Source: Bog-473 sp963828825 (GTDB lineage Bacteria > Actinomycetota > Acidimicrobiia > Acidimicrobiales > RAAP-2). Taken from it: a DNA stretch of 64,000 nt. The stretch is taken from the NCBI GenBank assembly GCA_963828825.1, contig CAWHGF010000004.1, positions 620,001 through 684,000 of the forward strand, in the 5' to 3' direction. Position numbers and translations under genes: made by a program. Every line of letters starts with the position of its first letter. Position 1 is the first letter of the stretch. Below the pieces are notes generated by a model. The model was given only the letters and a program-made list of their open reading frames with translations, did no database searches and was not told where the DNA came from. Positions 56,250-64,000 of this stretch are shown piece by piece.

Positions 56250-57488
56250 CTAGCCCGCCGTCGAGGTCCCGGGGATGTCCATTCCACAGACCGGCTGCGA
56301 CGATATGGGTACGAAACCATTCTTCACTGCCTGCATGACCCACGAGCATTGACGTGGCAGGTCGTGCCCAAAGATCGTGGAGTAGTTGATGGGCTCGGCG
56401 AGAAGGCCGTTCGCCGTGTAGGACTTCAGACCCCGGAGGTCCTTGATGACGGCGGCGCGCGTCGGATTCTTGCCCGCCAGTTCCAGGCCCTTGATCATGA
56501 GGTCGGCCCCCGCCCACGCCTCATACTGCCCGAAGCTCGGAAAGTCGCTCTTGGTGAAGTGCGCGTACTTCTCCATCGCGGCCTGCATCTGCTCCGTGCC
56601 TGCGTCCGGAAGAACCCAGGGACGGTACAACGACACGAAGTAGTCGCCCTGCAGGGCACTCCAGGCGGGAGAGTGGATCACGTCCGGCTGGTACCCGGTG
56701 GCGAAGACCACCGCCTTCAGCTTCACGCCGGCTTGCTTCAACGCTTCCGCCATGGCGTAGTTGGAATTGTTGTCGAGCGATGGCACGAGCGCGTTGACAT
56801 GGTCCTGCTTTGCAATGAGTGCGTCACTCGTGAACGCGACGCTTCCTAAGGGAACCGTGGTGTCCAGCACGCCCACCTTCATGCCCAGGTGGGTCGCGGC
56901 TTGTGCGTCGCCCTCGGCGGCTCGGGTAGAGGTCGGCGAGATGCTGTACCCGTAGGCGCCGAGCACCGTACCGCCGTGCGCCTTCAAGATGCTGTCAATC
57001 GTCGTGTTGGCCGGGTACTTCGGGTTCACACTGCCTTCGTCAGAGGCGAACATGTTCGTGTAGGGCTGCGTGCCCCATTCGGGACCGTCGGTGTAGGAGC
57101 CGGTCACGGGCACTCCCGCCTGCTGCGGGTACTTGGCCGCGAGGAACATCAGGACACTGTTGGAGACGATGCCCAATGCCCCCTTCGAGATTGCGTCCTG
57201 CACGGCGGTCGCGATCTCGGAAGGATTCGTCTGGTCGTCAATGACCAGGGGCACGAGCCTGTGCCCGTTCACACCACCTTCTGCATTCTGAAGGTCGAGC
57301 CGCGCCTCGAATGCCGCCGGCGACGTCCCGTTCTCGGCCGCGGCCTCGCCCGTCACGTCGGTGATGTAGGCGATGGTGATCGGCGCAGGGGACGCCGCCG
57401 CTGTCGTTGCCTCCATCCCGAATGAGACGAACGGCAAGCTGGCAATGGCCGTCAGCAGTGAAGCGCGCATGCCGCGGCGTAGGCGCAT
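56250..57488 (-). CDS. Leu/Ile/Val-type ABC transporter substrate-binding protein
   Basis: A 412-residue protein starting MRLRRGMRASLLTAIASL, a signal peptide; GGGGAGGA four bases before the ATG at 57488 decides the start. The mature protein begins APITIAYITDVTGEAAAENG, as in type I solute-binding proteins, with GGVNGHRLVPLVIDDQTNPS. A C-terminal Cys pair (QCSWVMQAV and QPVCGMD) may form a disulfide. No permease is adjacent. It follows the P450 gene by 41 bp on the same strand and so likely captures the P450 pathway's substrate. Confidence 0.83.
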   Translation of the reverse strand: MRLRRGMRASLLTAIASLPFVSFGMEATTAAASPAPITIAYITDVTGEAAAENGTSPAAFEARLDLQNAEGGVNGHRLVPLVIDDQTNPSEIATAVQDAISKGALGIVSNSVLMFLAAKYPQQAGVPVTGSYTDGPEWGTQPYTNMFASDEGSVNPKYPANTTIDSILKAHGGTVLGAYGYSISPTSTRAAEGDAQAATHLGMKVGVLDTTVPLGSVAFTSDALIAKQDHVNALVPSLDNNSNYAMAEALKQAGVKLKAVVFATGYQPDVIHSPAWSALQGDYFVSLYRPWVLPDAGTEQMQAAMEKYAHFTKSDFPSFGQYEAWAGADLMIKGLELAGKNPTRAAVIKDLRGLKSYTANGLLAEPINYSTIFGHDLPRQCSWVMQAVKNGFVPISSQPVCGMDIPGTSTAG

Positions 57489-57529
57489 AGTTCCTCCCCG
57501 GTACTGCTGTAGATGGATCCTCACTCGGC

Positions 57530-58750
57530 TCAACGGGCCCGGAGCCGCACGGGCAACTCTTGATGACGTCTGACCAAGAGACTGTCGACCCAGCGCGGTG
57601 GATGCTCGCGGTCGAGGGAGATGCTGCTCGTGCGATCGAGCAGCACGGAGAGCACGTTGCGTGCCTCGATTCTGGCCAGAGGTGCGCCGACGCAGTGATG
57701 GATCCCCCGCCCGAACGCCACATGGCGACGAGGGACCTTCCGGTTCAGGTCGACCTCGTCGGGTTGCTCGAATTCCTGTTCGTCGCGGTTGCCCGAGGCC
57801 CAGAGCAACAACACCGTGGCCCCGGCCCGAATCTCGACGCCGCCCAGCGACGTGTCCGCTGGCACGGTTCGCATCATGTAGCGAAATGGGGACTCCAGCC
57901 GGAGGGCCTCCTCGACGAAGAGCGGCACTTGATCGAGGTTTCGGCGGAGATGTTCTTGTAGCTCCGGGTCTTCCGCGAGCATGCGCACTGCGTTCCCGAG
58001 CAGGCTCGTGGTGGACTCTCCACCCGCGCTCAACAGGATCGTCAGGATGCCGGCTCCCTCGGACGCCGTGAGGATCCCGTCATTGATGCTGCGAGCAACG
58101 GCGCCCAGTAGGTCCTCGCTCGGTTCCTCGACGGCTGCAGCCACCTGGTCGGCGATCCAGGCTTGGACCTCGTCACCACCGGCCGCGTAATTCACGAGCT
58201 CGTCGAGCGTCAGTGTCGACCCAACCAACCTGGTCATGTGCACTGCCGAGCGCCAGAGCTCGTCGAGATTGCTGCCGCGAAACCCAATGAGTCGGCTGAT
58301 CATCGTGATCGGCACTTCGTTGCCGATGGCACTCATGAACTCGATCGTCCCGCCCTGCAATGCACGAGTCACGAGCCCGTCTGCGAGGTCGCGGATCTCC
58401 GGATCGAGCGCCTCCATCCGCTTCGTCACCAATTCGGGAAAGACGGCCCGGCGATGGATCTCGTGCAACGGCGGATCCGCGGTCGCCAGCGCCTGACCGC
58501 CGCCGTCCCCGAACGTGAACCGGCCCGGCAATCCGTCGTCGTCGCGATAGAGCAGGCACTTCATGTTCGACGAGAAGTCCGTGACCCGAGCGCTTGCCTC
58601 GACCAGGAGCTCGAACGTGCTGACGATGAAGACCTCGGTCCCAGCTATGTCCCACACCGGGGCGTGCTCGCGCAGCCGCCTGTAGAGGGGGTACGGGTCA
58701 CCGAGCACCTCCGGGTCCAGCAGCAGCGTTCCGGGGATCTCCTGGTCCAC
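57530..58750 (-). CDS. Cytochrome P450
   Basis: A 406-residue soluble bacterial P450. The heme-binding motif is AFGRGIHHCVGAPLAR with Cys near residue 355; the ExxR is EEALRLESPF; the I-helix reads LLSAGGESTTSLLGN, where Glu-Ser replaces the usual acid-Thr pair's first positions but a Thr follows. LATADPPLHEIHRRAVFPE is the B'/C-helix HxxxR. It would hydroxylate a hydrophobic substrate with electrons from unlinked ferredoxin. It is divergent from a TetR gene, its probable regulator. Confidence 0.93.
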   Translation of the reverse strand: MDQEIPGTLLLDPEVLGDPYPLYRRLREHAPVWDIAGTEVFIVSTFELLVEASARVTDFSSNMKCLLYRDDDGLPGRFTFGDGGGQALATADPPLHEIHRRAVFPELVTKRMEALDPEIRDLADGLVTRALQGGTIEFMSAIGNEVPITMISRLIGFRGSNLDELWRSAVHMTRLVGSTLTLDELVNYAAGGDEVQAWIADQVAAAVEEPSEDLLGAVARSINDGILTASEGAGILTILLSAGGESTTSLLGNAVRMLAEDPELQEHLRRNLDQVPLFVEEALRLESPFRYMMRTVPADTSLGGVEIRAGATVLLLWASGNRDEQEFEQPDEVDLNRKVPRRHVAFGRGIHHCVGAPLARIEARNVLSVLLDRTSSISLDREHPPRWVDSLLVRRHQELPVRLRAR

Positions 58751-58816
58751 CTGGTCCTTTCTTCCGCCGGAACCCTGGCTGGAGCGTCCGATTCGCGCCC
58801 AGAGTCCGAAGCGGCA

Positions 58817-58835
58817 GTATTGTCGTACGGCATAC
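58817..58835. promoter_or_regulatory. Quasi-palindrome GTAT..CGTACG..ATAC between P450 and tetR
   Basis: A CGTACG core is flanked by GTAT and ATAC arms with spacers of three and two bases, in the middle of the 113-bp divergent promoter region. A TAGTAT hexamer facing the P450 gene overlaps its edge. A TetR operator is a reasonable guess. Confidence 0.4.
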
Positions 58836-58863
58836 TAGAAATAACCTGAGGGGGTGAGCAAGC

Positions 58864-59518
58864 GTGACGAGTAACCACTCCCCCACCACCCGCTCACGGC
58901 CCGCGGCGAGTGACAGACCTCGTTCGAGGGGGCGCCCGCCGTCGCTGAGCACACACCAGGTCGTCGAGGCGGCCCTTCGGGTGACACGCGAGGTCGGCCT
59001 CGACAACCTCTCGATGCGGGCGCTGGCCCGGGAGCTCGGCGTCCCGCCGATGACGATCTATCACTACGCGCCGAGCCGGGAATACCTCCATGCGCTGGTG
59101 GTCGACGACATCCTGGGCGAGATTTGCGTCCCGGGACCCGATGAGGGCAGCTGGGAGGAACGGCTCCGGACGCTCCACTCCGACGCCCGTCGGGTGTTCG
59201 CAGCGCACCCCGGGGTGTCGGCGCACATTGGGGACGGAGGATCACGTGAGGGCGCTCGACTCGGCGGACGGCGTGCTCACGATCCTGGCCGAAGGCGGTT
59301 TCGACCAAGACGCCGCTGTCGTGTGCTTCGCGACGCTGTTCACGTTCATGACGGGACAAATCGACCTCGACGCGATGTCGCACTTCGTCGCACACGGTGT
59401 CTCAACGGCAACCTTGGACAACGTGATCAGCGCTGCGCGGTTCTCACGTGAGGAGCTCTTCGACCTCGGCTACGACGCTGTCATGGAGGGGCTGAAGCGC
59501 AAATTTCTGCCGTCGTGA
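58864..59518 (+). CDS. TetR-family regulator, apparent frameshift
   Basis: The first frame starts VTSNHSPTTRSRP with GAGGGGG ten bases upstream and contains the HTH (LSMRALARELGVPPMTIYHY) and AHPGVSAHIGDGG. Near 59235 the frame changes; the other one continues EDHVRALDSADGVLTILAEG, then FATLFTFMTGQIDLDAM and ends at 59518 with GLKRKFLPS, the normal ligand-binding domain. Uncorrected, it would keep the DNA-binding domain but lose ligand response. Confidence 0.75.
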
Positions 59519-59599
59519 CCGTATGAGTGAGGACGGCCACAAGGGAGCCCCGGCGACCGCCGGCTTCGGGTCAGCCGGGCCGGTAACCAAGGAGGTGAC

Positions 59600-60647
59600 G
59601 TGGACACACATGACATGACGTTCGATTGGGCCGATCTCTCCGCGGTCCCCGAGGCGGTGAGCTCATGGGCGCACAACGGGATCGTCGTCACAGGTGCCGG
59701 GGAGCTCATTGGTTTTCATGCCGGGCTGCTGGTGGGGTTCGACCGCAGCGGCCATATCTCGAGGTCGGTCAGGCCCGGGCTCACCGAGGGACACGGCATC
59801 ACCCTGGTGCGAGAGGGCGACGGCGAGTTCCTCTGGGTGAGCGACCCGGGCTTCGTCTTCGAGGTCGGCCCTGAGGAGGGCGATAAGGCGTGGACACCCG
59901 TCTTCGGTAAGGGCGTCCATGTCGAATCGCGCCCACCCAGAGTCGTGAAGATGACCCTCGACGGCGAGATCCTGGTCGAGCTGCCCATCCCGCCAAGAGA
60001 GCCCGGATCGCCGCCGGGCATGATGGGCGACTACTGCCCCTGCGGCACGGCCGTGGACGAAGAGAGGTTCGAGGGCTCCGGCGACATCTGGGTGGCGGAC
60101 GGGTATGGATCGAGCTTGGTCCATTGCTTCGACAAGCACGGCAACCATCGAGCGACCCTGACCGGTGAGGAAGGGGGTGGACGGTTCTTGTGCCCGCACG
60201 CCGTGTTCATCGACCGGCGCGGCGGGAAGACACCCGAGCTCTACATCGCCGACCGCGAGAACAAGCGCGTTCAGGTGTATGACCTCAAGGGTCGGTACCT
60301 GCGAACCTTCGGAGATACGTTCCTGAACAGCCCCAGTTGCTTCGCAGTCCGGAACGACCTGCTCATCGTGGCCGAGTTGTACTCACGGCTCACGGTCGTC
60401 GATGCTGAGGACCGCTTCGTTGGCTACGTCGGTGCCAGTGACAGCGCCCGAGAGGGCCTCGGATGGCCTGAACGCCCAGGATGGCCGAATGCCTTGAGCG
60501 GCGATGCGCGAGTCGCGCGGGCGCACTTTCCCGTTCCCGAGTGAGTTCAACTCGCCGCACTCACTGGCCACAGACGCGGACGGCAATCTCTACGTCTCGG
60601 AGTGGCTCATCGGCGGGCGCTACACGAAGCTCAAGATCCGGAGGTAA
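59600..60647 (+). CDS. NHL-repeat beta-propeller protein, apparent frameshift near the C-terminus
   Basis: The GTG at 59600 has AAGGAGG four bases upstream. The protein contains propeller units GHGITLVREGDGEFLWVSD, SGDIWVADGYGSSLVHCFDK and PELYIADRENKRVQVYDL, like peptidyl-hydroxyglycine lyase-type NHL proteins. Near 60500 the frame changes; the other frame supplies FPFPSEFNSPHSLATDADG, NLYVSEWLIGGRYTKLK and a stop at 60645, closing the propeller. No signal peptide is seen. Function in the pathway is unclear: lactonase- or lyase-like. Confidence 0.7.
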
Positions 60648-60738
60648 CCGCCTCCACTCCACTATCCGTGTCCACTATCCACACCATCCCGGCAGCATTG
60701 AACTGGGACCCACCCTTAGCGGAACCTAGGATTGCAGC

Positions 60739-60891
60739 GTGGCTATAACCCATCAACGTGCGATTGAACTTCGCAATCAACTGCTGGACACTGACGTGGA
60801 ACGTGGCTTCGACTTCGAGACATCTCTGGAGCTGGTGGATCAACTTATTGCGAGCCTGGAGGAACTACGGGTCCGAGTGATGCCTGACTAG
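60739..60891 (+). CDS. Small hypothetical protein
   Basis: A 50-residue frame from the GTG at 60739: VAITHQRAIELRNQLLDTDV then SLELVDQLIASLEELRVRV, which could form two amphipathic helices. Base composition is noticeably less GC-rich than its neighbours. No strong ribosome site. Could be a foreign small gene or chance. Confidence 0.3.
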   Translation: MAITHQRAIELRNQLLDTDVERGFDFETSLELVDQLIASLEELRVRVMPD

Positions 60892-61253
60892 GTGAAGTCA
60901 GGCATCCCAGCGTTATTGGCGAACGGGACATGTCCGACTAGTCCGAGCTATGGAGAATGATGGGAAAGACCCGATCAGCGCACCAGTACATTTCTGGACA
61001 AGTTTTGCGTGTCCTCGAACCGTCCCTCAGAGTCTCAACCCGCCACCGCGACGCGTGGCGTAAGTGCAGTCTCTGCTCCTGGAGGTCGTGACCTACTCGG
61101 GCAGCCGCCCTCAGCATCTTCGCCTCACACGCTCCACCGCGCCTGTTTCAGCATTCAACCCTGTGTGGACAGGAAGAGCGGGTTTTCACTTGCAGCCCGA
61201 GGAGGTGTCATACGGCGGGCCCTGCGTGGATTTTGGCAGACGCCCGCCGAGTC
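60892..61253. other. Region without a recognisable gene
   Basis: About 360 bp. Open frames here show no motif and overlap the DoxX gene 3' flank. No terminator with a U-tract was found. Confidence 0.4.
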
Positions 61254-61694
61254 CTACGCGGGCCTGCCAGAGCGGTTCCTTCGTTTGGCTGCGTCGGCGA
61301 GTAACCCGAGGCCGATGCCCAGCATCCACACGTCCTTACTCACGGCTATTCCTGCCGGCGCCGGCCAGACGCTCCCCGGCTTGCGCAGGGCCGGGGTCCG
61401 GGCGTACATGGTCAGCAGGGAACCCGAGAACCCGGTGAGAGCGGCACCGGCCACCGCGTTCGAGACGAAAGGGGCCAGGAGGAGCGCGCCGGTCAGAACC
61501 TCGCCGGCCGCCAATACCTTGAGAAAACGCTCGGGCGGGATCGACTTGAGGAAGGGGAAGGCACCTGCCGCCATGGCGTGAACACCCTCTGCCTGCGTAG
61601 ACGGACCGTTCCACTTCTCGATCCCCGTGTGGAGGATGAACGCGCCTGTTGCCGCGCGCCCAGGGAGGCTACGCGGCGGAAAAGAAAACAGCAT
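61254..61694 (-). CDS. DoxX-like integral membrane protein
   Basis: A 146-residue protein with about four hydrophobic helices: AATGAFILHTGIEKW, LKVLAAGEVLTGALLLAPF, VAGAALTGFSGSLLTMY and VWMLGIGLGLLADAA. The pattern is that of DoxX/DoxD-like membrane proteins, some of which join oxidoreductase complexes; others have no known role. The start ATG at 61694 has no outstanding ribosome site. It is convergent with nothing nearby. Confidence 0.7.
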   Translation of the reverse strand: MLFSFPPRSLPGRAATGAFILHTGIEKWNGPSTQAEGVHAMAAGAFPFLKSIPPERFLKVLAAGEVLTGALLLAPFVSNAVAGAALTGFSGSLLTMYARTPALRKPGSVWPAPAGIAVSKDVWMLGIGLGLLADAAKRRNRSGRPA

Positions 61695-61789
61695 GCAGAA
61701 CGACCCTTCTCACTCGGATGGTTGTATGCGGGAAAACTGTCTCCATGCTAATGGGGGTCGAACGAAAGGTCCGACGCTCACGCTCACGC

Positions 61790-62015
61790 TTACGGGTGGG
61801 CGTGGACCAAAGCGGACACGTTCTCGACGATGGCGGCCGGGTCTTCCAGAGGCCCAAAGTGGCCAAGGTGGGGTCGCTCGCATCGGCGATGGCCGGCGCG
61901 AAGGCGCCCGGCCCAACCTCTTCAGGTGGTCCGGCGCCAACGGCTACCGGTTGTCAAGTGCGGCGACGTTGCCCCACGCGCCGTTCGTCGCCACATGACG
62001 AAGGAACACGGCTTC
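61790..62015 (-). pseudogene. Alpha/beta-hydrolase remnant (C-terminus)
   Basis: Three frames in order give FLRHVATNGAWGNVAALDNR, then MAPDHLKRLGRA, and finally HLGHFGPLEDPAAIVENVSA followed by a stop, resembling the cap and catalytic-His end (THLGHFGPLEDP) of a hydrolase. At least two frameshifts and the missing N-terminal half make it a remnant. Confidence 0.4.
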
Positions 62016-62174
62016 AGTGCTCGGCCGACACTGTTTCGAGCAGAGAAGAGCATCTTGAGTCCATCGTCGCACCCGTGCTGACGCGACTGTAGGCCGCCGT
62101 GTCCCGACTGTCGCTCATGATCAGCTGCGATGCATCGGTGTCAGCACCGTCCTTCATCGACCGGTGCGGGCGAC

Positions 62175-63459
62175 TCAGCCACCGCGATCGAGCGCCAAAT
62201 CGCGGGTCTCGGGAATGGCCAGCCAAACAATCGGCAGAACAGCCAAGTAGATCAGCGCCAGAACGCTCACAGCGGCCCCGATGCTGCCAAACAGACCGGT
62301 GGTGGCGCCCACGATCCCGACGATCGCGGGACCCAGGACCGAGCCGGCGTTTCCGAAACCGTTTCTGATCCATGCGGATGCCTGAGCTCGGATCTCGGTA
62401 GGGAACAGCTCCGTGGCGAAGGCCGATAGAACGGGAGCCACCCCGATACCGAAGAAGGCCGTACCCATCAGGAACGGCAGCATGACCCAGGGACTCCTCA
62501 CCTGGAAGGTGGCGGCGGCGCAAATGACCGCGGCGATCACATAGAGGGCTGCCGTGGGACGGCGGCCGATCTGGTCCATGAGGTACCCCGCCAGTGCGTA
62601 GCCGCCGACGCTGAACAACGCCGCAGCGGCAAAAAAGGCCCCTGCTGTCGTCGTGCTGAAATGGCGTTCGTGCTCGGCGTAGTAGGTCCACCAGCCGATC
62701 GCACCGGCAGAGACGAGTCCCTGGAGAAAGGCGATGGCTGAGACCGCGCCGACGTGCCCCCTGTCCCGTCCCCGCCAGATTGTCGAGGCTGCGGCGAGGC
62801 GCTGGTGGAGCGTCAGTGTCGGTTGCGCCCCGCGCCGGCGTGCCATCTGCACATAAACCCTGCTCTCCTGCAGGCGGCGACGGGCGACGGACACCACCAG
62901 AAGAGGGACGGCGGCGATGAGGAAGAACGCCCTCCAGCCGAGCGGGTTGTGGAGGAAGCCGACGGCCACCAGCACCCCTCCGAGGACCGCTCCCAGCGGG
63001 CTCACCAGCAACAGCCAGGATAGATACCTCCCCCGCTGCTCCGCCGGCGCCTCCTCGGCGAGCAACGTAATGGCGACGCCGAACTCCGTCCCGATGAACA
63101 CCTGAGCGCCGAAATTGGAAGGCTGCAAACGACCAGATGCTCCAAGATGCAGCGGTGAGCGTGGTGAAGACCGTGTAGCCGAGGATCGACCACAACAAGA
63201 TCGGCCGCCTGCCGACTCGGTCGGCCTGGATCACGACGAAGAAGGCCACGAACTGCCCAACCCCGATCGGGATGTTGGCCAGCCCGATGGCCGCGGTGCC
63301 GACGTGGAAACTCTCCTTGAGCTGGGTGAGCAGAACCGCCCGGAGCTCGGCGTCATACGCGTTGAACATCGCGGCAGGCAGCAGCAAGGACAGCAGCAGT
63401 CGGAGGTAGGCCGGCGAACGCTCCTCGAGCTCGGGGGCCGAGCTGTCCGGCCCGGTCAC
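62175..63459 (-). CDS. MFS transporter, apparent frameshift
   Basis: The first frame (from about 63459) reads LRLLLSLLLPAAMFNAYDAE, IGLANIPIGVGQFVAFFVV and DRVGRRPILLW, the first helices and the MFS motif A; near 63113 it changes into AQVFIGTEFGVAITLLAEE, PAEQRGRY and about eight more helices, ending LAIPETRDLALDRGG. The sugar/aromatic-acid:H+ symporter-like layout suggests uptake of a pathway substrate. An internal ATG at 63128 would yield only the last eight or nine helices. Confidence 0.78.
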
Positions 63460-64000
63460 CAGTCTCTGCGAATCGGTAGCTTGCCGTGCGGCGTCTTGGT
63501 CGGCAAGGCGGTACTGGGAGCGTCGACGGACACCTGGAGAACGATACGGGCGCCGGTTGAGGCACCTAGCAACGGGGTTGCCAAGACGGGGACGCAGATC
63601 GGTAGCCCGGGTCTCACCTCGGCGAACTACCTCTTGGCGCAATCCCGTCGATCGGCACCACCCATGGCGAAAGGGCACATGGGTGCACTGAACGGTCCGA
63701 CGGAGAGCTCGGCTAAACGGGTCCGCTGGCCCTCACCTGACCGGCGGGCAGGCGCTCCTCTGTCCCGCAATCGCATGAGCGCAAACGGAGGTGGGGCGGT
63801 AGCAACCGCTGCGAAGCCCAGGGCAACGGCGGCCAGAAGCGTGGGCGCTAGACAATGACATCGCACGAAAGCAGTCGCCTACGCCGACGTCATCATCGAC
63901 TAGGGAACCATGAAGCGTTGAGCGAGCTGTAGACGTTTCGGCGAGGTTTCTGACGTGACACTTCCTCCTTCGGCGTCAATGGGCAGAGGTCGGTTGCCAT
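63460..64000. other. Window end without a recognisable gene
   Basis: About 540 bp. A minus-strand frame at 63627-63866 begins with a hydrophobic stretch but lacks a ribosome site and homology. The last bases could contain a minus-strand start (ATGGCAACC) with its gene in view only as far as the window edge. Confidence 0.35.

Noticed and set aside
63627..63866. Minus-strand frame with a hydrophobic start (LLAAVALGFAAVAT)
   Set aside because: No ribosome site, no homology and odd composition after the hydrophobic part.

Overview
The window is GC-rich DNA from an actinomycete-type bacterium, most likely a soil or aquatic Acidimicrobiia-like lineage. The phylum is well supported: frequent GTG starts with strong GGAGG sites, an F420/LLM-type oxidoreductase, a DUF2510 membrane protein, Ltp3/Ltp4-DUF35 genes like those of Mycobacterium, many acyl-CoA dehydrogenases, and surface proteins with repeated 'GYWLVASDGG' units. 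The class is inference.

Region 1 (1-11.1 kb) looks like stable chromosome: a GH20-type hexosaminidase cut by the window edge, a small Cys-rich protein with a possible ncRNA or leader upstream, an LLM oxidoreductase, an acyl-CoA ligase, a DUF35-thiolase pair, a VOC protein, acetyl-CoA synthetase, a cupin, an acyl-CoA dehydrogenase, and tRNA-Lys(CTT).

Region 2 (11.1-40 kb) is an accessory zone starting at tRNA-Lys. Partial copies of the tRNA 3' half recur at about 16.56 and 32.75 kb, each ending a related ~160-bp repeat (R1, R2); a third, weaker relative (R3) lies near 39.9 kb. These divide the zone into three modules. Module 1 (11.1-16.6 kb) has a GntR/membrane beta-propeller operon, an HxlR regulator, gene remnants and a DUF2510 protein. 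Module 2 (16.6-32.6 kb) has a sulfatase, a GH16 glycanase gene cut near its 3' end by an IS1182-type element, an FAD oxidoreductase, IS30 and other gene debris, a substrate-binding protein, and a DUF35-ltp4-ltp3 operon with a TetR regulator and a CoA transferase. Module 3 (32.8-39.7 kb) has two large secreted proteins, one built of identical 375-bp repeats and one a beta-helix/Ig/propeller composite, separated by ~1 kb holding three GGTGTTAACACC-type palindromes. No integrase was recognised.

Region 3 (40-64 kb) starts with a broken GGDEF gene and a broken transposase and continues as a CoA-dependent catabolic cluster: two enoyl-CoA hydratases, two acyl-CoA ligases, two adjacent pairs of acyl-CoA dehydrogenases, two SDRs, an alpha/beta hydrolase, a DapA-type aldolase/lyase, a cytochrome P450, a substrate-binding protein, an NHL-repeat protein, two TetR regulators, a DoxX protein and an MFS transporter. 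Together these could take up, hydroxylate, activate and beta-oxidise an unidentified hydrophobic acid, perhaps cyclic or steroid-like. Eight genes here appear to carry single frameshifts; decay and assembly indels cannot be separated from the sequence alone.
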